A DNA stretch of 64,000 nt, taken from Lyophyllum atratum. Lineage: Eukaryota; Basidiomycota; Agaricomycetes; Agaricales; Lyophyllaceae. The notes beneath the pieces were generated by a model. That model had not been told where the DNA came from, ran no database searches, and worked only from the letters and a program-made list of their open reading frames with translations. The stretch spans positions 300,810 to 364,809 of the forward strand of contig JACGCN010000046.1 of assembly GCA_014905825.1 (NCBI GenBank). Reading direction: 5' to 3'. The position numbers and the translations under genes are program-made. Positions 23,600 to 33,665 of this stretch are shown one piece after another (the stretch's first letter is position 1; the number at the start of each line of letters is the position of its first letter).

Positions 23600-24258
23600 G
23601 ATCTAACTCAGCCAAGTGCAATGCCGAGAAAGCCGAACCAAACACGACATTGCCAAACAAGAGTGTTCAGCAGGTACCAGCAACGTGACGTATGCGCGAC
23701 GATCCAACTCAGCCAACTGGCAACACCGAGAAAGCCGAGCCAAACATGGTATTGACAAACAACCTGAGATTCGGGGAATCGCCGGACTCGTGGTAAAACA
23801 CGCGCATCACGCCGAAATCCCCGAACGCAAGGTAAAGGCGCGATTCAAAGGATGCACCGCGCGTGTTCGGCCTCGGACAAGGCATGCCCGAGACCGAAGC
23901 TAGTAGGGTATATAAACTACAGTAGTAGCATGAATAAGATCACCTTTTTACCCCAATAACATTGTGTGAACTCAGTTCCATTAAAGAATTTTAGATTCTT
24001 AAAGACTTATCATTGAAATCATCAATATTGCTTCGCGCTATTGATAATTTTATCTTGGGAACGTATACTATTGCTACGCGCTAGTATCCTCAAGTCAACG
24101 ATAAGTATTTACGGTTTTAAACTCTTTAGAACGACTTTAAGTACAATTTTATCGGAGATATCTAGGATTCACTACAAACTACTTAAGACTATCTAGTAGT
24201 ACAAATCCTAGACGCGTATATTCAACGAATACACCAGAATTACGCTGGACCATAACAC
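23600..24258 (+). mobile_element. LTR-like sequence (left end of a retroelement)
   Basis: The region has a GC-rich start with two diverged direct repeats containing CCGAGAAAGCCGA (about 23629 and 23730), then a TATA box (GGGTATATAAAC near 23907), then an AT-rich part. It ends ...CTGGACCATAACAC, directly followed by TGGTGGACACACCC, a plausible primer-binding site. The last 69-70 bases recur at 26813-26882. Together this resembles the long terminal repeat of a basidiomycete Ty3-type element. The left boundary is uncertain and no polymerase is present. Confidence 0.5.
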
Positions 24259-24323
24259 TGGTGGACACACCCGGAACACGTTCTACAAGAGTATTAATCA
24301 ACCAAACTTCATTGATTTACGAA

Positions 24324-26471
24324 TATGCCGAGGAATACAAACAACTCACGAAGAGCGAAAAGAAAAGGAGCAAGAAGAGCAAGAAAACGTACGCAAGTCC
24401 ACATTCGAGAGTGCGGCCATAATCGAAGACTCGCTACAACGAGAAGACGAGCAGCTGTTTGCAGGTGATCATGGGCTGCCTTTGTCGGTAAAAAAGGTCC
24501 TACATGTGCGTCCGGAGATGCGTGAGGAGGCGGGTGAGTCATCACGATGCCAGCAGCCTGTATAAGAGTATTGATGTCGTGAACAAGCAGAAATCGGAAG
24601 GGGAAATGGAGACTCACTACCCAGAGATCCAGTACCAGCCTTCAATAACGATTCCGGGAGTTCCGGCAGTGCGTACAGCCCTGGTGACGAGGGAGAAGAT
24701 GAAGTAGAAGAAGATGAGTACATCCTGGATGTTTCGGAAGACGAGTCAGCGAGTCGAGGCGGAGAGAAAAAAAGAAAGGGGAACAGGAAGGAAAATAGAG
24801 GGAAGATGAGGGAACAGATCGAAGCTCGTCGCCAGGTCACTCCAGCAAAAAGGAAGGCTGCAGAATCAACAATGTAAGTCATGTCCATAGTCAAGTTCAG
24901 TCACTTACTTCGGCATTCCCCACCCCTCTCTCCTTCACAGCCCATTGAACAAAAAAGCAAAGGCGAACGATACTGGGATCAGAAACGATTGGTCAGAAGG
25001 CTACACCGAGTACTGGGAAGAAGCAAACCTAGAGGATGGTCTGGCGGCCCTGCCGCGCGACAAACGATCAGTTTCTCGAGGGTCCGCGATGTCAGTCTCC
25101 AGCAACGGACACAGCTTGCCTGTAAGTTCCAACGTGAGCGACGCTGAGGACATGGGTGGGATCAGTGATGATGTGGGAGAAAATGCTGAGCGACAGGGAC
25201 TTAAGGACACAGTAAAGCCGACTTTTCCCAAGGTGCGTGTTCTCTGATGTCATCATCAACAAACCGACAGACTCGGCACTTACACTGACGTCACGTTGCA
25301 GGTCAAATTGCTGGCCAAGGTCGAGCCGACAACTTCAGTGGCCGAGTACGTTCCTCCATCGACGGCAGCAATAAAACTCAAGAAGAAGCAAGATATCCGC
25401 GCCAAGGAAGACTTACCTGCCCATCTCAAGTATGCCTTCGAGGGTCGCTTTTTGCCTCGGTTGCGCGAAATTCTGGGGATTACGCGGGCATGGGAACGAC
25501 CTGAAGAAGCAGAGGTTCGCGATCTCTGGAACGAGGTCTTTCCAGAAGAGGAGCTGAGTGGCTGGCTGGAGGTTGTCGTGAAAAAACTCGTGAGTCGTGC
25601 ATTGCTATGTACGTCTGACAACTTACAATCATCATTGTCCCTGCGCCGTAGGTCGAGAACAACATCTCAAACTGGCGGGCAAAGATAGCAGCTACAGCTC
25701 TCGACGCATTCAAAAAAAACATCATCCCAGCGCTTCCTGATCAGACATCAGAAGGAATCTCCGAATGGTGTGATTGGGCGCTGTCAGGCAACTACAAGAA
25801 ACGCCCGTTTTATTACCAGACCTACGAGGAGGAGGAACTTGGAGTCGAGGAGGGCGCCGAACCGGAAATCATCGTTCGTGCATCGGTGCGTCATGCACTT
25901 GTTAATTTTCATGGTTCACCACTCGACTGACACCTCTGCAATCACCCAAGGGCATGTTCCTACATCCTCTGATTCTAGCCACGCTCAGCTACCACTACTC
26001 GAGCATCTCGCAGATCCACGCCAGCGCTCGCTCTGAGGAACGACCAGAAGGTGCATTGGTCACAGCTATCCAGGCGGTGAGTGATCTGCCATACCACTTT
26101 TTCATGATTATGTGCTAAATTGAACTGTGCCCGGTCAGTCTCAGCGGGCTATATCTCGGTGGGCGAGGTCCGGCACATTCCTCAACGTCGAGCGGCCGTT
26201 TGGCGACTTCTCGAAGGATAACTGGGGGGACAATCCAACTCGCCTTGTGAAGAACTTCCCGCACCTACCCGCCGTAGTACTTGCAGAACCTAACGCAACA
26301 TCGAATCTCACACGCGTGGTGAAGAAGCTGAACGACAACCAGTGGGACAGGATTATCAACGGTGCCATCAGCGCAATCCGCCGCCAGAAGACCATTACAG
26401 TCCAGGCCCCCATCGTCGAGGCCGTCCCGGATCCGGAATCAGATTTTGAGCTTCAGGATGACGCGGAGTGA
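24324..26471 (+). CDS. hypothetical host-type protein inside an LTR-like unit
   Basis: A multi-exon gene. An acidic and basic low-complexity N-terminus (DEGEDEVEEDEYIL, then KKRKGNRKEN) leads to NDWSEGYTEYWEEANLEDGL. Next come VKLLAKVEPTTSVAEYVPPS and FEGRFLPRLREILGITRAW. After further GT-AG introns follow VENNISNWRAKIAATALDAF, GMFLHPLILATLSYHYSSIS and RAISRWARSGTFLNVERPFG. It ends DFELQDDAE with TGA at 26469-26471. Introns of about 60-70 nt at about 24873, 25235, 25590, 25888 and 26077 show it is not a simple retrotransposon gag. No domain recognised. It is bracketed by copies of the same 69-bp LTR end. Just after the LTR a frame reads EEYKQLTKSEKKRSKKSKK, which resembles the start of Ty3-type Gag. 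The translation start is uncertain. Confidence 0.6.
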
Positions 26472-26574
26472 CTTAAGCGCGCACGGGAGGAGCCGTGTGT
26501 GTAGTGTAGTTAGTAGTACTATTAGTACCTGATACTCCTGCTCTTACTATGCCCCTTGTACCATGCTCGAAGCC

Positions 26575-26800
26575 TCGAATCATCATGTTACAGCTATCTC
26601 TAAACATGAACACTTCCGAAAGACATAACACTTGTTAGTCACTTCCAGCAGCACTTCTGCGGCTTTTGGGCACTTCCGAAAGGCGAAACACTTTTCGCAA
26701 GAATTGGGGGCCTTCTTTCAGAAAGTGTTCACCACTTTCGCTCTATCGCGTCTTCCGGATCTTTCGCAAGCTGCGCAAGTGTCTGAAAGTGTGGTTGTGA
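26575..26800. repeat. short degenerate repeats of CACTTCCGAAAG type
   Basis: CACTTCCGAAAG or close variants occur near 26610 and 26668, with related TTTCGCAAG, CAGAAAGTG and CTGAAAGTG words between 26690 and 26790. This is a local low-complexity repeat next to the right LTR-end copy. No gene. Confidence 0.5.
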
Positions 26801-26812
26801 TTTTACTGATGT

Positions 26813-26882
26813 ATCTAGTAGTACAAATCCTAGACGCGTATATTCAACGAATACACCAGAATTACGCTGGACCATAACACAT
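26813..26882 (+). repeat. second copy of the LTR 3' end
   Basis: ATCTAGTAGTACAAATCCTA onward to CCATAACAC is identical to 24190-24258 by eye. Sequence to the left of it is unrelated, so this is a truncated copy containing only the last 69-70 bases. It lies in direct orientation to the first copy, 2.6 kb away. Confidence 0.85.
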
Positions 26883-28029
26883 TCCTGCAAATCGGCGGCA
26901 AATGTATGTCGTTATTGCCTCGGCTAGACCTTATAATTTTCGTTGCTAAAGCTTTGTTGAAAGTCTACGTCAATTCAATGCTGGTATGTTGTTTTGGAAA
27001 GACCTGAATCTTGTCCCAATGACTGATGTTACATGTACATATCTGGTACCACACAGGTAACGTTCGTGTGTAGTTGAAATCTCTTATCAAGCTCCTGACT
27101 ATTCGTATTCGATCCAGCTTGAATTCTCGAAACAGTATTCGTGACGTCTTTGGGCGTTCTGATCATCAGACAATTCATATGTCGCATATACTGTCGAAGC
27201 GTAAAGATATGATCCTAGGCCTACTCGAGTGTATAAGTACACACATCCAAGGCTGGGCTAATCCCGCTGCTCTTGATCATAAAACGCTATTGGCCGCCGG
27301 CCGGTGCTATGCGTTATTATATTTCGATGAGTGACGCTGGCACGCTTTGTGGTAAGAAAGTCTGCAGACCGTTATACAAGTCACGAAGGCTGCCATGAAT
27401 ACGGGAGCAAAAATTGTACTCGTACATCAGCTATCACATCTGGACATCCCCCTTAGAACAGATATATCATGTTCCTCACACCGATATGACTGGGTCCACA
27501 CCATTTGGATCTTACATGTCGTTAATTGATCGTGTGATATAAACTCGCGAATCTCCTGCGTCCTTCGACGTCGATTATGTGTGTCCGCTGGATCCTGCAA
27601 ACGTTACTAGCAAAAACAGAGAGCGTAAGTTACTTTTGAAGGAGATCGAAACAGACGTCTCGTACTGTGTAACCGAGATCGACTTCCCGTGAGTTCGAAG
27701 CTTTCCATGCAGCCTTTGTCCATGTCATTTCTTAAGCTTTTCCTCGAGTTCAACCTGATGAGAATATTCTAACATGAGTCCTCGAAACCAGCCGACTGGG
27801 GAGACCTCTGCATACGTCACCTCTGCGATCACAACATCGGCATAAGATAAGAAATATGAACTAGGATCGGACTCGACTCACCAGTAAGGAGTTGACATAG
27901 ACTATCCAGTCTTAGGTACAGATGTGCGCTACGAGTATGTGACACACTTACTTTTGCTGATGGTTTCGGTAAAGACTGAAAGCTAACAGTCAGTCATTCG
28001 CTCACATGGAATAGAAAAGTCTTGACTAA
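26883..28029. other. intergenic, no gene recognised
   Basis: AT-rich sequence with only short frames (for example 27074-27334). No motif, repeat or splice pattern that I can support. Confidence 0.4.
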
Positions 28030-29640
28030 CAAGCGAACGTAGTGTCCTGTTGCACCGCGTGGAACTGGAAATGCTATAATTTCGAACCAAAAATTGAATG
28101 GGAAAGATAAAAGGCAGATACTGACAGTCGCGAATGTCACGATGGCCATGGCGCTCGTCAATAGCCCAACGTTGACACTAGGACGAATTCAGCCGGTTAT
28201 GGGGACACACTGAGCGGTCCCTTCCGCAACGTACCTGTAGAGGATCAAGCGATTGACGACATTTTCAGTTCTATCAAAGCAATCCCGGTGAGGTGAATCA
28301 CGACTCCAGCAAGGCAAACTCACGATCTCAAACCAGTCCGAGCTCGGTGTAGGAGATAAACGAGCGAAATGCTGATTAAAATATCGCATGTCATGGCTGT
28401 GGCGAGTTGCGCCGAGTAGAGGCCCTTTCGTGCGGAGTCAATATGGGAACGCGTCCAGGCCATCTCTCATGTTAATTCTAACCTGGAGAGTGGGTTCATG
28501 CAGCTCGGTGAGGCCAGGTCTCAAGAAACTAAGTGTGATCGTAAGGACGAGTCAGGGCTCTGGTGAAGCTTGATACGTACAGCATAACATCCATGCCTAC
28601 ACCCAGAGTTAGCAAAAATAATGTTGAAAAAATGTTTGACAAAACATACCGACTCCCAAGGCTAAATTGCATGCATTTCAACAAATAAGCAAACGCGCAT
28701 TCCCGGATAATGATATTCCAACAGATAGTACCCACCGAATTGCGCGAATGATGTGACCCCCTAGATGCGGAGTGCGTCAATTTGAATAGAGAAGGTGCCA
28801 CAGAGCAGCGTACGATGGATAATACCATGATACCTCTCCATCTGTGCAGTTTACTGACTAATTCACCCTCAGTGAGAACCATACAATGGTAATGACGAAA
28901 CGGCCGACGCACCAGACCAGACTCTCCATCCATATAATCTATTGAGGCAATGTTAACGTTATGCAGTTGATCAGCGAGCACTGGCTATGAAAACTGACGC
29001 TTGAACGAGACTCGTGATGATGATCTTGCACAAATTAGTGAGAATATCAACCAGACATAGGATGGATATACTGTGAGGCCAAAGGATACATGATGACCTG
29101 CGTCAGTTTCGGGAGGTCGAATGTTACGAAGGAAAGCCATAGGTAGACGTACAATGTAGGTTCTAATCAGGGAGGATGAGGCCTGCGTGTACCGTTGAAA
29201 GCTTAGTTTAATTTCGGGAAGGTGATGCTCGGAGACTTACAGAAGTTTACTATAGGAAACGCTCAATACTCACCGTGGGACGATTAGTGCTTGAGGCGTA
29301 TTTTCCGGTACCTTACAAAATATAAAAACAAAAAACGCCGAATGTCCTAGCAGCGCCAAATGTACAGTTTCCAATAAGCTGAGGATATATATTGGGATTT
29401 AGATCGATAGACATAGGGGTAGGGAACATGCAACAGGATCCCGACCTACAAGGAATGTTTCCATACGCGTCAGTGCTGATCATGGTGGCCCAGCGACCGA
29501 ATGCAATTTCACTCACCAACAGTTTCATAAACATAGGATTGTGACTGTAATTGCGGTAATAGTATGCTGTCTGTGAACATGTAATTCCATATAAACTGGG
29601 GCATGGATCATCAGCAGCATGGGCTTTGGTGGAATCTTAG
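28030..29640 (-). CDS. DUF6534-like seven-helix membrane protein
   Basis: Read on the minus strand, exons give LYGITCSQTAYYYRNYSHNP then MFMKLL, and LLETVHLALLGHSAFFVFIF followed by CKVPENTPQALIVPR. The conserved core exon is QLATAMTCDILISISLVYLL followed by HRARTGLR. Then come FDRTENVVNRLILYR and VNVGLLTSAMAIVTFAT. These are the diagnostic successive helices of the DUF6534 family. The first exon (about 29640-29700) and the last exon (about 28030-28080) are not certain. The protein is the closest relative in this window of the remnant at 21704-23100, which lies in the opposite orientation. Function unknown; integral membrane. Confidence 0.6.
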
Positions 29641-29862
29641 TGCCAACATACGAGCAGCAAGCCATGAAGCCTGATGTCCAGCAATGAGAATAGAATCACC
29701 CACATAAAGTTGCGAGCGGGACGCACCAGCAAGAGACGGTCCTTCCATGTGGCCAACATTGGACGTACTTGGTATCGTAGACATGGAGGTTGTCCCGACT
29801 TGTCGGCGACAACGAGATGTCTATGTGTTGTGGGCTCGTGCAATCGAGGGGCTACTCGTAAA

Positions 29863-30115
29863 CATAAACAAAGAACGCGTCGCTCACGTGAAGCCAATGG
29901 CAACACTTTTCCTGAGACTCTTGCCACTGAGACGCGGTCGGAACCGTGGCTGTCCATGGGCCCAAATCCTCTTCGTTTTCTTGCCACAGCCGCACAACTT
30001 TCTGCGATCTGCGATGAAGATTCAGAACGGTGTGGCGTTGACTCACGTACTGCCTATTACTCACCCGACCAACTGGGATCTCGGCGGATCAGCTTCCCTA
30101 GCGGCTCACCTCCGA
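29863..30115. repeat. copy B of the dispersed segment (MITE-free)
   Basis: This aligns with 20473-20563 plus 20921-21110. The sequence GACGCGGTCGGAACCGTGGC near 29931 corresponds to the pre-insertion site of the MITE in copy A. Coding potential is unclear; both copies share a minus-strand word SQRHTVLN. Confidence 0.8.
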
Positions 30116-31101
30116 GGGTTCAACTTGTGTCTACCAGCGGCCATCTCCGATGTTAAAAGACGAGAAGTCTCGGGTAGTCGAACTTTGCGATGTTCAGAAA
30201 TTGCGGGCTCGTCGCCGTATGCAAGTCGCCTTTCTCGGAAGAGATACATCTGCTGAAGATACTTGGCATCTGACATGAACCGAGTGCTCGTATTTTGAGT
30301 TCTTCAGCGCCAATCTTTTCCACTGGCTGCACTTATCGGGGCACCCGTGCCCTCGCACCTGCCCAGGCGTTTAGTGGTACGGCCATCACAAACACCTGAT
30401 GATTCGAATTCTGTGACTTATTCTTGTCATGACCATGATAGGCTTGTCAATGATTGCAGACGTTTCGAGAAAAGTCGGCCGCTTTTCTACCTTCGAGTAC
30501 TCATATGCGTTTTAGCTCCACTAACATTGCGAAGCTCTCGGCTTCTCGACAAGTCTGCCATGGCTAGTTATCCTTATACATTCAAACTGTGACTATCAGC
30601 TGATGAAAATGCTTCTTCCTTATCGCAGGCTATGTGCTTCACTCTAGACATTGCTTTGCTTGTCTGTGACGTATTGGCATACCCACTTCAGAACTTTGTT
30701 CATGTCGGCTATGTATTCAGACCAGCAAGATGGATCAGCCTCATGTTGGTACTCTTCACTCTAGGGCTTGCGGGCATTCTGTGTAAAATACCAACCTATA
30801 GTGAAGCCACGGGCACCTGTCAAAAACTTCTATATTGGACTGAGTGTCACAGTCATCGGAAGCAGATAATTAGTGACGCAAGGAATAAAATAGGGAATTT
30901 GGTACGTGGTTGCGTATTCATAAACGTCTCGGCGGCTCTCACGAATCTCCACGAACTCATGTGCTCCGAACCATCAGCACATTAAATATTTCTCATCCCA
31001 TGAAAAGTCCCATGACCTATAAGCATGTCAATCGAAGCGGTCCAGTAAGCCCAAGCCTGCGCTAGTAACTCGCATGCTTTCTCCTGGCCCTCTTCTCCAC
31101 C
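30116..31101. other. interval with a possible membrane-protein fragment
   Basis: A plus-strand frame at 30632-30985 contains hydrophobic stretches (CFTLDIALLVCDVLAYPLQN, then ARWISLMLVLFTLGLAGILC) like membrane helices. It has no homology I recognise and no convincing start or partner exons. It may be a relic of a seven-helix protein. Confidence 0.3.
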
Positions 31102-33296
31102 ATGTCTACTAAGTCCGAGAAAAATGTCGCTATCGCGAACACCGTCGTCCACGACGAGGATGTATCCGTCAGGCATGCAGATGACATGAAGTTGGCGGAA
31201 TTAGGTGACAGGCTCCTTAAAGATTACATCCTTTTCTTCGTACTTACTCTTGCCTTAGGGTACAAGAGTGAATTCAAGCGTGAATTCTCACTCATAGAAA
31301 CGATCGCCTTCAGTGTATCTATCATGGGTATTTCATCTGCCGCGTCCGCGACTTTAGGATTCGGTCTCATTAATGGAGGACACGCCGGGATGGTTCTTGG
31401 TTGGCTCATCCCCAGCATATTCGTGATGTCTGTTGCGCTATCGATGGCTGAGCTGGCCTCATCGATGCCGTACGTCTGGTTACCGTTTCCTGTTTCGCGC
31501 CTTGACGACTACTCCAAGAACAAGTGCTGGTTTATACTATTTCTCTGCAAAAATGGCACCACCAAAATATGCACCTCTAGCCAGCTGGATTACAGGTGCG
31601 GACCCCGTTCTCTTGAACTTTTTCTTCGTTGATCTGTACTTTTCATGATGTTTAGGCTGGGCTAATATCACCGGCCAAGTGGCATTGGTGTGCTCTATCG
31701 ACTATGGCTGCGCCCAAATGATTGTCTGTGCTATATTTGCAGCTTCTGACGGTGCGATAAACCTTTCGCTTGGTGCGACCTATGGCATTCTTCTGGCCAT
31801 CCTCTTCTCGCATGGATTTGTATGCTCTGCGGCTACGTCAATTGTAGCCCGGCTGAACATATTTTACGTCATTCTAAATGGCGAGTAGTGGAGACCCTTT
31901 TCGTACAATGACTAACCTCTTGCGATGCAGTCGGCGCGACCACTGCAGCTATAGTCTCTCTCCTGGCGTTGTCGGAACATAAAGTGTCCACCAAAGACGC
32001 CTTTACCTTGTTTGAAAATAATTCTGGATGGTCTAATGGTGAGATATCCTCACTGTACAGCGGCATGCAATGAAGCCTAGAAACAGATGGATGGGCATTC
32101 ATGCTTGCATTTACCGCACCGATGTGGACATTCACCGGCTGTATGAAGCTTTATCTCTGCATCCTAGATAGATACTTATCCAAGCCTTACCTATAGATGA
32201 CTCGGCCGCACACATATCTGAGGAAACGACAGGTGCTGGAAGAGCTGCCCCTATTGCGATCATAGTTCGTAAACCGTCGTCGTTATAGTTTCAACCAGTG
32301 CACTGAATAATACGCAAGGCAGCCGTTGGAGGGACAGCAAGTCTGGGTTGGCTATTCAATATTGTTACCAGCTTTGTTGTTACGGATGTATCTAGGACCC
32401 TTAGTACCAACCTTCCATTGCCCATGGCACAGATCTTCCTCGACATCCTAGGAAAACGGGGAATGATCGCGATATGGTCCTGCATTATCGTTGTTCAGGT
32501 ATGTCCTGTTGACCGCTTTCTTCCGATCTTAGCCCGGCTCACCTCTAGGTGTCAAGTATGCTTGTGGTGCGGCTCAAGGTGTAGACGCTTCAAGAGTTGT
32601 GTTCGCGTTCGCAAGGTATGATGAACGAGAACGTCGCCACCCTTCTGACCCCGCCATGTACCGCTCTCCAGAGACAACGCTCTTCCGGGTTCAAGATGGT
32701 GGAAGAAGATCAATCCTCGAACTCAAACGCCTGTCAATGCTGTCTGGCTCGTCATGGCTGTCAGTGGGATATGTGGTTTTGTGGGCTTCTCCGCAACGGT
32801 GCTATCTTCCCTTGCTGGGTAAGTCCACGCAGACCAAAATTCACACCACTGAAGTGGGGTCAAGGGCTTCTGTGATTGGAATGTATACATCCTACACCAC
32901 GCCGATCCTTCTGCGGATAACGTCAGGTCGAGATAAGCTCGTCCCGGGCCCTTTTACTCGTAAGCAAATCTATGATCCCCTGTTGCGAGATCAAGACTGA
33001 CTCACTCGCATATTCAGTGGGCGCGTGGTCAACACCGATTGGTGCCGTGGCTGTTGCCTGGGTATCGTTCATTGTCATTGTGCTCTTCTTTCCTCCAGGG
33101 CAGAAAACTACCGCTCAGGACATGAGTAAGGCCTTACGACTGTTGTTCCTGTGCAAATAATCTCACATTAACTCCCCAAGACTTCACTGTCGTCATTATA
33201 ATGGCCGTGTTCATTTTCGCTTCGGTTTCGTGGGTGCTTTCGGCTCGCAAGTGGTTTAAAGGCCCTATTAGGAACATAGATGACAGGGACGAGTGA
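31102..33296 (+). CDS. APC-family permease (GABA/choline/amino-acid type)
   Basis: The spliced protein is intact. It starts MSTKSEKNVAIANTVVHDED, followed by LGYKSEFKREFSLIETIAFS, the conserved pre-helix and helix 1 of fungal amino-acid/choline permeases. Then come GHAGMVLGWLIPSIFVMSVA, TSAGLYYFSAKMAPPKYAPL, ITGWANITGQVAL, GWAFMLAFTAPMWTFTGYD, TTGAGRAAPIAI and LPLPMAQIFLDILGKRG. The end is YACGAAQGVDASRVVFAFAR, DNALPGSRWWKKINPRTQTP, TSGRDKLVPGPF and RKWFKGPIRNID. TGA is at 33294-33296. About twelve helices are expected, in the plasma membrane or vacuole. One intron (31881-31930) has a GC donor (GCGAGT). The gene ends 370 bp before the oxoadipate dehydrogenase gene in the same direction, which would suit amino-acid uptake and breakdown (inference). 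Confidence 0.92.
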
Positions 33297-33665
33297 GGAA
33301 GAAACAGAATCATTGAGAATGATGTAGTATGTGCAGCTAGAAGTTTTGAGTGCTCGAAGTTCGGAAGTGACACGGACATCGAAGTGGACGCGACGCGTCG
33401 TTGCCGCCACGTGAGCGTGCCAAGTTCCAACTTGATCAGCGATCACAACCTGGAGCGGGACTTAGGGGATGGTCCGCCCGTTCTCGTATATATGCGACGG
33501 GTCTTGTCCAGCACCCCTGAAGCGCTCTCACTCCCACAGACCGAGAGCCTTCTTAACTCCGTCATAACTTATTCCCCTCCGTGACGACACTGAAGAGCGT
33601 CAAGAACATCGACTACACGGCGCCGACAGACTTAGCCCGTCATCTTCTATAGCACTGGCAGCATA

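Noticed and set aside
23616..23903. Frame with short repeats as a CRISPR-like or coding repeat
   Set aside because: Only two diverged units with no regular spacers; it fits the GC-rich part of an LTR better.
31433..31648. Alternative short frame starting inside the permease
   Set aside because: It is simply the second exon read through its introns.
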